From assembly GCA_964003245.1 (NCBI GenBank), contig CAXFIU010000035.1, positions 1 through 14,350 of the forward strand: a stretch of 14,350 nt of DNA. The letters are read 5' to 3'. This DNA is from MGIIb-O2 sp964003245. GTDB lineage: Archaea; Thermoplasmatota; Poseidoniia; Poseidoniales; Thalassarchaeaceae. Positions 7,506-14,350 of this stretch are shown one piece after another; the stretch's first letter is position 1; every line of letters starts with the position of its first letter. The notes beneath the pieces are model-generated. The model was not told the DNA's origin and ran no database searches. It saw only the letters and a program-made list of their open reading frames with translations. The position numbers and the translations under genes were made by a program.

Positions 7506-8645
7506 TCACACATCTTTTTCCGAGTAAAATCCATAGAAATCTGGATTAATTAATTCTGGCCGTTTGTCCGACTTAACTAGAATTGTTCTAACTGCCCACA
7601 AGTCTTTGAAGACTCTATATTGGGATGTTTTGTCTAAATAGTCTACTCCACTAGTCCCCCCAGTTCCGATTCTTCTTCCCATTATTCTCTCAACCATTCT
7701 CGCATGCGAATGTCTCCATTTAACCATTGATTCTTCTAGTTCAACTATAGCATCAATTAATTTCCGCGGCCATGCTAAAAGTGGTAATTCTCTGTATGAT
7801 TCTATGAATAATAGGCTAGCCCTAGCTCTGTTTATTTTTCCTTCTGGCACAAGGAATGAAATCGCACTTTGATGGGCAGAATTGAATCTTTCAACTGCCT
7901 TATCCAAATCCGATGTACCATAACTTGACATCCTCTTAGCAGCATCCTCTCCCATTGATTTATGCGCTAATAAATGCTTATTGACATAATCTTCTACAGA
8001 CTCCGAATCTTTCTCAGAGCCATAAATTGAACCCATAATTGGTGTTCTTGAAATCCACTTCATTAACGATTCTTCCAAAGATGGCTTTGCCAAAGCATCT
8101 TCTAAATCTTGTAAAATCGCTGCGTCTTTTTCACTATTCTCTGCTAGTTTTCTAAATGTATCTATAGGATCCATCCCAAAAAGCCTATCTTCATTTTTCA
8201 ATCCAAGCAATATCTCGAATTTTCTCATTTGAAAAGATTCGAAACCTGATGCTGATCCTAATCCATCTCTAAATGAAAGGAAACCTTGTGGAGTCAATGT
8301 TTCCATAACTGACCATTGTGCAGCCATTAATTTGAAAATTTCAGTAGTTCTACCTAGTCTTTCAACTGCTTGTGGAATATCTTTCTCAGGAACCTGTTCT
8401 TGAGATAGAATATTTCTGACTTCTGAGAGCTCTCTTATTATTTGTTTAAACCATAATTCAAAGGTTTGATGTACTATGATGAAATGCATTTCATCAGAGG
8501 AAATGCCTCTATCTTCCCCTTGCAACTTTAGTAATTCATCCAATTGCAAATAATTTCCATAGGTCCAATTCTCTCCACCCATGTTCGTCCGATAGCGTTT
8601 CACTCTTGAATCATTACTGTTGGGGCCGTTCGGATTTTGAAGCAT
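7506..8645 (-). CDS. kynA: Tryptophan 2,3-dioxygenase
   Basis: A 379-residue cytosolic heme enzyme that opens the indole ring of L-tryptophan to give N-formylkynurenine. Family motifs run in order: NWTYGNYLQLDELL (26-39); DEMHFIIVHQTFELWFKQII with the active-site His59; GLGSASGFESFQMRKFEILLG with substrate-binding Arg141; WRHSHARMVERIMG with the proximal heme ligand His314; and GTGGTSGVDYL (327-337). The Arg141-to-His314 distance (173 residues) is nearer to animal TDO (184 in human) than to the compact Xanthomonas enzyme (123). The ATG has a strong Shine-Dalgarno, GGAGG, 4 nt upstream. The gene diverges from the GNAT gene over 34 bp. No formamidase or kynureninase gene is in the window. Confidence 0.97.
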   Translation of the reverse strand: MLQNPNGPNSNDSRVKRYRTNMGGENWTYGNYLQLDELLKLQGEDRGISSDEMHFIIVHQTFELWFKQIIRELSEVRNILSQEQVPEKDIPQAVERLGRTTEIFKLMAAQWSVMETLTPQGFLSFRDGLGSASGFESFQMRKFEILLGLKNEDRLFGMDPIDTFRKLAENSEKDAAILQDLEDALAKPSLEESLMKWISRTPIMGSIYGSEKDSESVEDYVNKHLLAHKSMGEDAAKRMSSYGTSDLDKAVERFNSAHQSAISFLVPEGKINRARASLLFIESYRELPLLAWPRKLIDAIVELEESMVKWRHSHARMVERIMGRRIGTGGTSGVDYLDKTSQYRVFKDLWAVRTILVKSDKRPELINPDFYGFYSEKDV

Positions 8646-8697
8646 ATTTCCTCCATTTTCCCTATTATTTCAAATATTAATGGTTGTTAGGATTTTT
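8646..8697. promoter_or_regulatory. Divergent promoter region of kynA and the GNAT gene
   Basis: Only 34 bp separate the two outward-facing ATGs (52 bp if the GNAT protein starts at its second ATG, 8698). The stretch caaatattaatgg (8671-8683) is AT-rich on both strands and could be the TATA element for both genes. On the plus strand it lies about 25 bp upstream of the 8698 ATG, the spacing expected for a leaderless transcript. On the minus strand it is about 30 bp from the kynA ATG, which would leave a leader just long enough for the Shine-Dalgarno. Inferred from position; no transcript evidence. Confidence 0.45.
8650..8654 (-). promoter_or_regulatory. Shine-Dalgarno site of tryptophan 2,3-dioxygenase
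   Basis: GGAGG on the minus strand is followed by AAAT and then the ATG at 8645. This is the strongest ribosome binding site in the window, and it supports this start over the next in-frame ATG at residue 22, just before GGENWTYG. Confidence 0.75.
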
Positions 8698-9297
8698 ATG
8701 GAAGATAGCCATAATTATTCTAATAATAAAAAAAAATTAGGATTTGTATTATCGTCTGAGATTACTGTTGATGAGTATCTTTCTTTAAAAATTCCATCAA
8801 TCGAGGATGCTAGAATATTATTCCAATTAGTTGAAAAAAATAGAGAATATCTCAGAGAATGGCTTCCATGGGTGGATTCCATAGCCTCTTTACAGGATGA
8901 AATTAATTTTATTTCAACATCTCGTAAGAATCATATTCAGGGAGAATCCGGCCTATGGTTAATAGTCCAAAATAATCATCCAATAGGAACTTTAAGTCTT
9001 AATTGGATAGATTGGAATAACAATTCCTGTGGGATTGGTTACTGGATATCTCAAGAAAAATCAGGAAATGGAATTATTGCCAATAGTTGTAGGTGTTTAA
9101 TTAATCATCTAATTGAAAATAATAAACTCCATAGGTTTGTTATAGAAGCTGGAATAGATAATCTTCCTAGTAGGAAAGTTGCTGAGAAGTTAGGTATGAG
9201 GTTAGAGGGAATAAATAAAGATAGAGAGATAATAAATGAGAAATACATTGATCATGCAATGTATGCTATAACTGCCCCTGAATGGAATGAAAATTAA
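8680..9297 (+). CDS. GNAT-family N-acetyltransferase (RimJ/RimL-like)
   Basis: The only plus-strand gene in the window, 205 residues. It fits the Acetyltransf_3/RimJ-RimL group, which acetylates protein N-termini or small amines using acetyl-CoA. Seen in order: an N-terminal helix region REYLREWLPWVDS (55-67), the strand GLWLIVQNNHPIGTLSL, GIGYWISQEKSGNGII (118-133) containing the acetyl-CoA-binding G-x-G loop (Gly129, Gly131), HRFVIEAGIDNLPSRKVAEKLGMRLEG (151-177), which is the classic motif B region with Asn161, Ser164 and the EKLG turn, and a final strand DHAMYAI. The first 20 residues are polar and poorly conserved looking. The ATG at 8698 (residue 7) may be the real start, leaderless or with the weak AGGA site. 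The substrate cannot be predicted. Its 3' end is 7 bp from that of the NFACT gene. Confidence 0.9.
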   Translation: MVVRIFMEDSHNYSNNKKKLGFVLSSEITVDEYLSLKIPSIEDARILFQLVEKNREYLREWLPWVDSIASLQDEINFISTSRKNHIQGESGLWLIVQNNHPIGTLSLNWIDWNNNSCGIGYWISQEKSGNGIIANSCRCLINHLIENNKLHRFVIEAGIDNLPSRKVAEKLGMRLEGINKDREIINEKYIDHAMYAITAPEWNEN

Positions 9298-9304
9298 AAA
9301 TATA
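9289..9304 (-). terminator. Probable oligo-T terminator of the NFACT transcription unit
   Basis: Directly after the NFACT stop, the minus strand reads TATATTTTTAATTTTC, with T5 and T4 runs and no stem. Short T-runs of this kind terminate archaeal RNA polymerase. It overlaps the last codons of the convergent GNAT gene, so termination would keep antisense transcription out of that gene. Confidence 0.45.
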
Positions 9305-11479
9305 TTAAGATTTATTCATCAATCCATGATCTTCAATACTACATCCTCCAGGTGGAAGTGAGGCTAATACATCATCCTGGATCAGGCCAGTAGCCTTAGA
9401 TATTTTATTCGCTATGGACTCCTTTTTTTCCCTTCCTGGGATTATTTTAATCCATTTCTCAAATATTTCTGATATTGTTTCGACAGTTCCACAAACTGGT
9501 AGAGGTACGCCATTGATTACCCCAATCCCCATCCCTATTTGTAAATGTAAATCTCTATGCCACGTTCTTTGCCCTCTAACAACGAAACTTCCTCTTCCGA
9601 GTGATTCACCGCTTTCAGTTTGTTTTGATACCTGACTTGGCCGAACATGAAAAGCGGTTGCTGCAGCCCCTCCACTGCCCCATGCTCTAGACCAGCAAAC
9701 AGCCATCTGAGCGGCTTGAGAAATTATATTCTCATCTAAATCTCTAGCATCTTCTAAACCCTCACCTAGATTTTGAGAAATTTGCATTGATTTAATACCA
9801 TTTTGTAATTCAGAGACATCACCTATTATTGTAAAACCATCTTTTAATTTCAATGAACAGGATGGAGCACCGTGTAAATCCGCATGGATATACAAATCAT
9901 TGGAATTTAGATGCTTTCTGACTATTGTGTCATTTCCTCTCGCGTCCCTTCCTCCAACAATAATATGCCCCCCTTCAAGAATTGCCCACCTGTATTTTTC
10001 AAACCAGAATTTCTTACTTCTCTGAATGCCTCTTACTCTGCCAGCAGCAACATCTTTTTTCCTTCTCTTTTCTTGTTTTGATTTTTCTTTCTCTGTATTC
10101 TCTAGTGCTTTTCTGGCCCCTTTCGATTTATCTTTCAGAGTTCTTGCATCTTGGAAGTATCTTTGTGCGTTTTGATGTACAGTTTTATCAGCATATAGAG
10201 TAACACTTGCGCCAGGTTCGCCTTCCTCATCTGGGAGAAATGCAACAAAAGTTCCTTTTTTCGGGTCTAACCTATCAATCCACTGTATTTCTCTGACTTT
10301 TTCTGATATTTCTTGCCAAGTGTGTTTAGAAATAGCATCATTGAATTGACTCATTATAGTTTCCAGATGAGACCAATTATCTTGCATTGCCTTGCCTAAT
10401 TCTTGATTTATTGCGGCTTGAGATAGAAAGCGTTCAATGGCATTCCTTTGTTGATCCGCCCTCCTCTCCAATTTTGCTTTCTTTTCGCCTTCATCTTGCC
10501 CAATTTTTACTAGCTTTTCTTCCTCTCTTCTGATAAATGCCGCAGCATCATGAGAACCAAAAGCTGCATCATATCCTGAGCATAAAGTAGGAATATCTAC
10601 CGATAATTCTCTATCTAAATATCTCAAATCTATGGGGGCAATCTCCTTTATTTCTCCCGACAACTCATCTTTTTCCTTCAAATCAGCAGTTTTATTCCAT
10701 TTTTCTAACATTTCTTTATTTTCAAACCACATTCTACTGGATTTATTATTAGCTAACTCTTCCAGTAGATTGATGATTGCAGCATCTAAAATTTCTCTCT
10801 GTTCATAATTCAAATCCTTCGCTTTGAGATTTTCTTCCAAATCAGCTGAAGCGCATATTGCACTACCATAGATTCTACCCAAGTTCCCTCTTGCTGCCAG
10901 TGTTCTAATCAAATCATCATCACTTTCATCGAGTAATTTATCTAACTTTTCTCGATTAATTTCTCTTGGATCAACTGCAGCAGGTGGAGGGATGTATTTC
11001 ACTCCTCTTTTTAGAGATCTACTGGCATATTTTGCATGAGTTAATGGTTGAATTATTATTCCCTTTTCATCTAGCAGTAACACATTTCCATCTCGAAACA
11101 ATTCTATAATAAGTTTCAATTTACCACTTCCATGTTCAAAAGTCATAGAAACAATTCGATCGAATCCTAGTTGTTCAACTTCGATCAGTCTAGAGTTGTT
11201 CAGATGTTTTCTCAGTACCATTGCAAATTGAGAAGGTTGTGATGGCATAGGCCTATCTCGCTGTGAAAGATATAATCTTCTTCCACTTACAATAACTAAA
11301 TCAGATGATGGTGAACCTTTAGGATTGAGTCGTATTACAACTTGCTCATAGTGTGGTTGGTAAGCTTTACGTGCTCTAGCGCCAATCATTGATGAAAGCT
11401 CACGAACAATTCGTGCAACGTCAAATGAAGAAGCCTGTTCACGCATGTCTCTCACTGTTCCGTAAGCATCATCCTTCAT
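9305..11479 (-). CDS. rqcH: NFACT-family ribosome quality control protein (RqcH/Rqc2/NEMF homologue)
   Basis: A 724-residue protein of the family that binds stalled 60S/50S-peptidyl-tRNA complexes and, in bacteria and eukaryotes, adds C-terminal tails without mRNA. The NFACT-N region starts at SSFDVARIVRELSSMIGAR (17-35). Asp20 and the Asp107-Arg108 pair in GFDRIV align with yeast Rqc2 Asp9, Asp98 and Arg99, needed for tRNA recruitment and tailing. A helical middle follows, with charged coiled-coil stretches at about 316-352 and 446-478. The NFACT-R domain (about 494-610) contains FEKYRWAILEGGHIIVGGRD, DLYIHADLHGAPS and GSGGAAATAFHVRPSQVSK. The C-terminal part (about 630-724) continues as in archaeal homologues. 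The ATG at 11479 is used; Met12 is a possible alternative. It lies 17 bp after the hydrolase gene, so it is likely in that operon. Confidence 0.93.
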   Translation of the reverse strand: MKDDAYGTVRDMREQASSFDVARIVRELSSMIGARARKAYQPHYEQVVIRLNPKGSPSSDLVIVSGRRLYLSQRDRPMPSQPSQFAMVLRKHLNNSRLIEVEQLGFDRIVSMTFEHGSGKLKLIIELFRDGNVLLLDEKGIIIQPLTHAKYASRSLKRGVKYIPPPAAVDPREINREKLDKLLDESDDDLIRTLAARGNLGRIYGSAICASADLEENLKAKDLNYEQREILDAAIINLLEELANNKSSRMWFENKEMLEKWNKTADLKEKDELSGEIKEIAPIDLRYLDRELSVDIPTLCSGYDAAFGSHDAAAFIRREEEKLVKIGQDEGEKKAKLERRADQQRNAIERFLSQAAINQELGKAMQDNWSHLETIMSQFNDAISKHTWQEISEKVREIQWIDRLDPKKGTFVAFLPDEEGEPGASVTLYADKTVHQNAQRYFQDARTLKDKSKGARKALENTEKEKSKQEKRRKKDVAAGRVRGIQRSKKFWFEKYRWAILEGGHIIVGGRDARGNDTIVRKHLNSNDLYIHADLHGAPSCSLKLKDGFTIIGDVSELQNGIKSMQISQNLGEGLEDARDLDENIISQAAQMAVCWSRAWGSGGAAATAFHVRPSQVSKQTESGESLGRGSFVVRGQRTWHRDLHLQIGMGIGVINGVPLPVCGTVETISEIFEKWIKIIPGREKKESIANKISKATGLIQDDVLASLPPGGCSIEDHGLMNKS

Positions 11480-11496
11480 CAGGCAATCGCTTTAGT

Positions 11497-12366
11497 TTAT
11501 CCATTCAATTCTATGTCTGAGTAGAAAGATTCGATTTCTTTGAGCGCTTCTGCTTGGTGTGCATATTGATTTGATGGTATTGTAATTATACACGCATTTG
11601 GTATGCTTCTAGATATAACTTCAACATCCTTTATTCCATGCAATTTATCAGACTCAGCAGTTAGAATGGCACATGGTATTTCAATATTCGACAAACTTTC
11701 TGGCAATGAATATCCCATTAGATATCTAGCCGAGTATCTCATTCTTTCATAGTTCTGCGAAAGTAGTGTTCTTCGATATCGAATCTTCTGCCCTTCTTCT
11801 TCAACTTTCCTTTCAACTGCCCATATTGCAATTTTTATAAGCCATTTTAATGTAAATTTAGGTAATGGTAATTTGATTAAAATTTTTGCCCATAAAGGAA
11901 ATTTAAATTTTTGATTCGGTGCTAGAAAAATGGAGCTTTTACCTGATATTTCCCCCTCTTGTAATCCATGAATAATAATAGTGGAAGCTAAAGATGATGA
12001 AAACAAATGGAAATCACCATCCAATTCGTTCTCCAATTGCAACTTTTCGATTATGACTCCTATATCTTCTATGTATTTACTGATAATGAAATCTTTTTGT
12101 TTCATTTTATTATCAAATATAGCACTAGCCTTTTCACGAGTTTCAATATAGATAATTTTCCTTTTTTGGGCCCATTCCGTTACTAAGGGTCTCCATCCTT
12201 CAAAGACTGACCCCCAACCTGGAACCATTAATATTGGAGTATTTGATGTTTTTTTGACAGGTTTCCAAATAAAAACTCTCAAAGAAAGATCCTCAGAAAC
12301 TCTGATGATCTTTTCCTCTCCGGTTGAATTTGGTAGATTTGGTATTCCTTTCCAATGGTTATCCAT
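11497..12366 (-). CDS. Alpha/beta-hydrolase-fold protein with degenerate nucleophile elbow
   Basis: A 289-residue soluble protein. Strand and oxyanion loop ILMVPGWGSVFEGWRPL (45-61) and the later strand CAILTAESDKLHG, giving acid residue Asp240, followed by His270 in QYAHQAE, lay out an alpha/beta-hydrolase core with a helical, basic cap (about 153-215). The usual nucleophile elbow G-x-S-x-G reads HLFSSSLAST (120-129): Ser125 is in the right place, but both flanking glycines are replaced (Ser123, Ala127). It may therefore be an active esterase or lipase-like enzyme with a tight elbow, or a non-catalytic relative. The ATG has AAAAGGTGT a few bases upstream. It lies 18 bp after the repeat-tailed membrane protein and 17 bp before the NFACT gene. 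Substrate unknown. Confidence 0.8.
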   Translation of the reverse strand: MDNHWKGIPNLPNSTGEEKIIRVSEDLSLRVFIWKPVKKTSNTPILMVPGWGSVFEGWRPLVTEWAQKRKIIYIETREKASAIFDNKMKQKDFIISKYIEDIGVIIEKLQLENELDGDFHLFSSSLASTIIIHGLQEGEISGKSSIFLAPNQKFKFPLWAKILIKLPLPKFTLKWLIKIAIWAVERKVEEEGQKIRYRRTLLSQNYERMRYSARYLMGYSLPESLSNIEIPCAILTAESDKLHGIKDVEVISRSIPNACIITIPSNQYAHQAEALKEIESFYSDIELNG

Positions 12367-12384
12367 TCAAACACCTTTTGAAAT

Positions 12385-13419
12385 TTAGCGGGATCTTCTT
12401 CCGCCACCTGAACGACGACTACCGCCACCACTTGAGCGACGACTACCGCCACCACTTGAGCGACGACTACCGCCACCACTTGAGCGACGACTACCGCCAG
12501 AAGTTCTTCTTGACGTTGTTCTTCGCGTTATTCTCCTGCTCCTTCTACGATGGAACCAAGGTCTTCTGTGCCAAGGTACTCCATAGTATGTACCTCCAAA
12601 TATTGCTCCCCCTCCATGATGATGGTGATGGATCTGTACACCTCCGTCTGACTCCTGGTACTGTTGGTTATTACCGTCAAAATACATGAAGCCCAGTAAA
12701 ACTAAGAGAATAGGAAGTAAGCAACATAGTCCTAGGAATGAGAAAAAGGCTCCTGTATCGCTGGGTGGTTCAAGTTGACTAATTCCATTATCATCAAGTT
12801 TGTACCAAACATCTACACTAGAATTCACTGGCAGTGTCTCATTTTCAACTATCTCTAAACAATAGTCGCCCCAATTTCCTAAGAAATAATCGTAATATTC
12901 ATCAAAATAAGTAACTCCATTTACTGAGTAATTATAGTAAACATCTGCTCCGCAATCATAAGAATATGTGTAAATACAATCATAGTATTCGTCATAATAT
13001 TCATCATACAAGCAATCTTCGTATTCAATCTCATATTCCCACCACTCAGTACCTTCTAGGACAGTTGCATCGGTTGTCCCCCAGACATCATCTATAGATG
13101 GAGTTAAGGCTGAGGCTGCAAGCGATCCTATGAGGCCTAGGAAAACAATAATTGCTAGAAAAAGATATCCTGGATCGTCGGTCATCCAGTCAAAAGCTCC
13201 CTTATTTGCTTGTACTATTGGAGATGAAGGTATAGGTTCATCTGCTTTTGTTCCAAGCATTTCTTGATTCATTTTGTTGATATTAAATTCATGTTGCGCT
13301 TGTGCCATTTCTTCTTCTCTTTTGATTCGCATCATTTCTGTATGATTCATCATTTCTTCAATAGTTTCCTTTGAAGATTCTTTTTTTTCAGGTTTACCCC
13401 ACCATTTGTCATCACTCAT
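12385..13419 (-). CDS. Two-pass membrane protein with Tyr/acid-rich outer loop and Arg-Gly-Ser repeat tail (no known family)
   Basis: Not recognised as a known family. The 344 residues divide clearly: a charged Met-rich N-terminus with a likely helix (about 15-55); a membrane segment GYLFLAIIVFLGLIGSLAAS (84-103); a loop of about 115 residues that is extremely rich in Tyr, Asp and Glu (DEYYDEYYD, EYYDYF) with Cys136, Cys148, Cys156 and Cys187; a second membrane segment (about 223-246); then HHHHHGGG (264-271), a basic region WHRRPWFHRRRSRR, and a tail of GGGSRRSS units ending in GGGRRSR. By the positive-inside rule both ends should be cytoplasmic and the acidic loop outside. The arginine-rich tail could bind RNA, DNA or lipid phosphate. 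A good Shine-Dalgarno (AGGTGG at 13424-13429) precedes the ATG. It is followed after 18 bp by the hydrolase and then the NFACT gene. Confidence 0.85.
   Translation of the reverse strand: MSDDKWWGKPEKKESSKETIEEMMNHTEMMRIKREEEMAQAQHEFNINKMNQEMLGTKADEPIPSSPIVQANKGAFDWMTDDPGYLFLAIIVFLGLIGSLAASALTPSIDDVWGTTDATVLEGTEWWEYEIEYEDCLYDEYYDEYYDCIYTYSYDCGADVYYNYSVNGVTYFDEYYDYFLGNWGDYCLEIVENETLPVNSSVDVWYKLDDNGISQLEPPSDTGAFFSFLGLCCLLPILLVLLGFMYFDGNNQQYQESDGGVQIHHHHHGGGAIFGGTYYGVPWHRRPWFHRRRSRRITRRTTSRRTSGGSRRSSGGGSRRSSGGGSRRSSGGGSRRSGGGRRSR
12401..12498 (-). repeat. 24-bp in-frame tandem repeat encoding the GGGSRRSS tail
   Basis: The unit cgacgactaccgccaccacttgag (plus-strand reading, given here as 8+16 bases: cgacgact then accgccaccacttgag) is repeated without change at 12413-12436, 12437-12460 and 12461-12484. 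A partial fourth copy runs to 12498, and a degenerate, shortened copy lies at 12401-12412. Each unit encodes eight residues, so gain or loss of a unit keeps the reading frame. Identity at synonymous positions points to recent expansion by slippage or recombination. It is much richer in G+C than its surroundings. Confidence 0.95.
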
Positions 13420-13484
13420 GATTCCACCTACGTATATTGCTGACAGTAGTGACTATTCATATTATCTGTAATTTTAATTAATAA

Positions 13485-14350
13485 TCATTCATTAAATGAA
13501 TATTTGCCATTACTGAAGCCTATTTTTCCTGATTTAATATGTCCTTTAAGATGGGATAATGTTTGATCAATCATCAGTCTAGGATGAGCTTGTGGAGTGT
13601 CTTCATATGATTTTTTAGCAATTGACTCTAAGTCTGTAAAATTATTTTTTACTGCCTCAAGTACCAATTTATGTCTATTAATCCTATGCCTAATATAGCG
13701 ATCTAATAATTTTTCAGGATTAGCTGAGAAAGGACCGTGTCCAGGGAATAAGAGAGGCGGATTAATATGCTTAATTCTTCTTAATCCTTCAATATATTCG
13801 TTCATATCTCCATCGCCTGATGGGACAAGAATTGTACCTATAACGGCAACATTATCTCCACTGATAATCCCCGCATCTCCAACTAAACAAATGTGCCCTG
13901 GGCAGTGTCCTGGAGTCTCAATCACATTCCAACATACAGACGAACCATTTCCATTGAGTGTGAATGAATCATTTTCATTCAATAATTTATTATTTCCCAA
14001 TTTTGCAATAGTATCTAATGTCTCTTTACTAGCCCATATAGGTGCTTTATACAATTTATTAATTTCTTCTAAGTTGCCAATATGATCTTGATGCTTGTGA
14101 GTAAATATTGTTGCTTTTATTTCACTTCCAGTTGAAATTATTTCATTTATCTTTCTAGATAGTATTTCTAATGCCTCATTAGTTTTAGCAGCAGGATCTA
14201 TGATTACTCTTTCTCCACCAGCAACTCCTAGAACATAGCAATTTGTATGAGTGGCCGGAGGTAGTGTCTGAGTAGGTAATGGTATGCATTCAACTCCGGG
14301 TGCAAACTCCAAGATATGATATCCTTCAGAAGGTCTTTTGGATAGTTCAT
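13485..14350 (-). CDS. MBL-fold metallo-hydrolase, LACTB2-like (5' end probably outside window)
   Basis: A metallo-beta-lactamase-fold hydrolase. Counting from a TTG at 14312, the metal ligands are His72, His74, Asp76 and His77 in FTHKHQDHIGN, His136 in TPGHCPGH, Asp153 in ISGDNV and His192 in FPGHGP, a complete dinuclear zinc site. The C-terminal part (about 205-275) looks like the winged-helix extension seen in LACTB2-type proteins, which act on RNA or small thioesters; the substrate here is open. The reading frame stays open from the TTG to the right edge (ELSKRPSEGYHI precedes it), and an AAGGA lies 9-10 nt before the TTG, so the true start may be an ATG outside the window. It is followed by a 65-bp gap before the membrane protein gene. 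Confidence 0.9.
   Translation of the reverse strand, partial: ELSKRPSEGYHILEFAPGVECIPLPTQTLPPATHTNCYVLGVAGGERVIIDPAAKTNEALEILSRKINEIISTGSEIKATIFTHKHQDHIGNLEEINKLYKAPIWASKETLDTIAKLGNNKLLNENDSFTLNGNGSSVCWNVIETPGHCPGHICLVGDAGIISGDNVAVIGTILVPSGDGDMNEYIEGLRRIKHINPPLLFPGHGPFSANPEKLLDRYIRHRINRHKLVLEAVKNNFTDLESIAKKSYEDTPQAHPRLMIDQTLSHLKGHIKSGKIGFSNGKYSFNE

Noticed and set aside
8680..9297. GNAT gene as a recently transferred insert because of low G+C
   Set aside because: Hand counts of several 60-base lines give about 23-33% G+C, but stretches of ctaB and the MBL gene are similarly low, so composition does not set it apart.
12279..12479. Minus-strand frame rich in VAVVVAQV repeats
   Set aside because: It is another frame of the same 24-bp repeat, overlapping the hydrolase start and the membrane protein end. 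Its hydrophobic look is a by-product of the repeat.
12401..12498. Regular repeats suggesting a CRISPR array
   Set aside because: The units are directly adjacent, with no spacers, and are in frame within a coding region.
12324..12689. Plus-strand open frame of 121 codons with repeated YRHHLSDD units
   Set aside because: It is the antisense reading of the 24-bp repeat in the membrane protein gene. The sense frame has a Shine-Dalgarno, two membrane segments and a coherent protein; this one has none.

Overview
The window looks like chromosomal DNA from an AT-rich, aerobic, heterotrophic archaeon. The best single indicator is a small RNA polymerase subunit K (Rpb6/omega family) with the archaeal TRFEKARIIGARAL signature, backed by an archaeal-type NFACT (Rqc2/NEMF/RqcH) protein. 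Heme A biosynthesis genes, a secreted subtilisin/kexin-type protease with Ca-binding repeats, and tryptophan 2,3-dioxygenase would fit a planktonic marine euryarchaeon of the Poseidoniales (Marine Group II/III) kind. That placement is inference from gene content and base composition, not a database match.

The layout is dense, and eleven of twelve genes lie on the minus strand. Reading from the right edge, in the direction of transcription, the first block is an MBL-fold hydrolase (start probably outside the window), a two-pass membrane protein with an Arg/Gly/Ser repeat tail, an alpha/beta-hydrolase-fold protein, and the NFACT protein. The last three genes are separated by only 17-18 bp and probably form one transcript. 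A single plus-strand gene, a GNAT acetyltransferase, converges on the NFACT gene with 7 bp between stop codons, and diverges from the tryptophan 2,3-dioxygenase gene across 34 bp.

The minus strand continues with tryptophan dioxygenase, a thiolase, rpoK, heme A synthase (ctaA/COX15), heme O synthase (ctaB/COX10), a LeuA/homocitrate-synthase-like DRE-TIM enzyme and, running off the left edge, a secreted serine protease with a P domain, thrombospondin-3-like Asp repeats and a MopE-like metal-binding motif.

The functional links are clearest for ctaA-ctaB, which convert heme B to heme O to heme A for an aa3-type terminal oxidase encoded elsewhere. Tryptophan dioxygenase and thiolase are catabolic neighbours without the rest of their pathways here. 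The NFACT protein keeps the residues needed for C-terminal tailing in ribosome quality control, and its two upstream neighbours have no known role. No gene-free stretch exceeds 300 bases; the longest gap is about 70 bp. I saw no tRNA, rRNA, CRISPR array, insertion sequence or phage gene. I do not see a clearly new multi-gene system. The strongest candidates for a second look are the repeat-tailed membrane protein with its hydrolase and NFACT partners, and the structured leader ahead of the LeuA-like gene.
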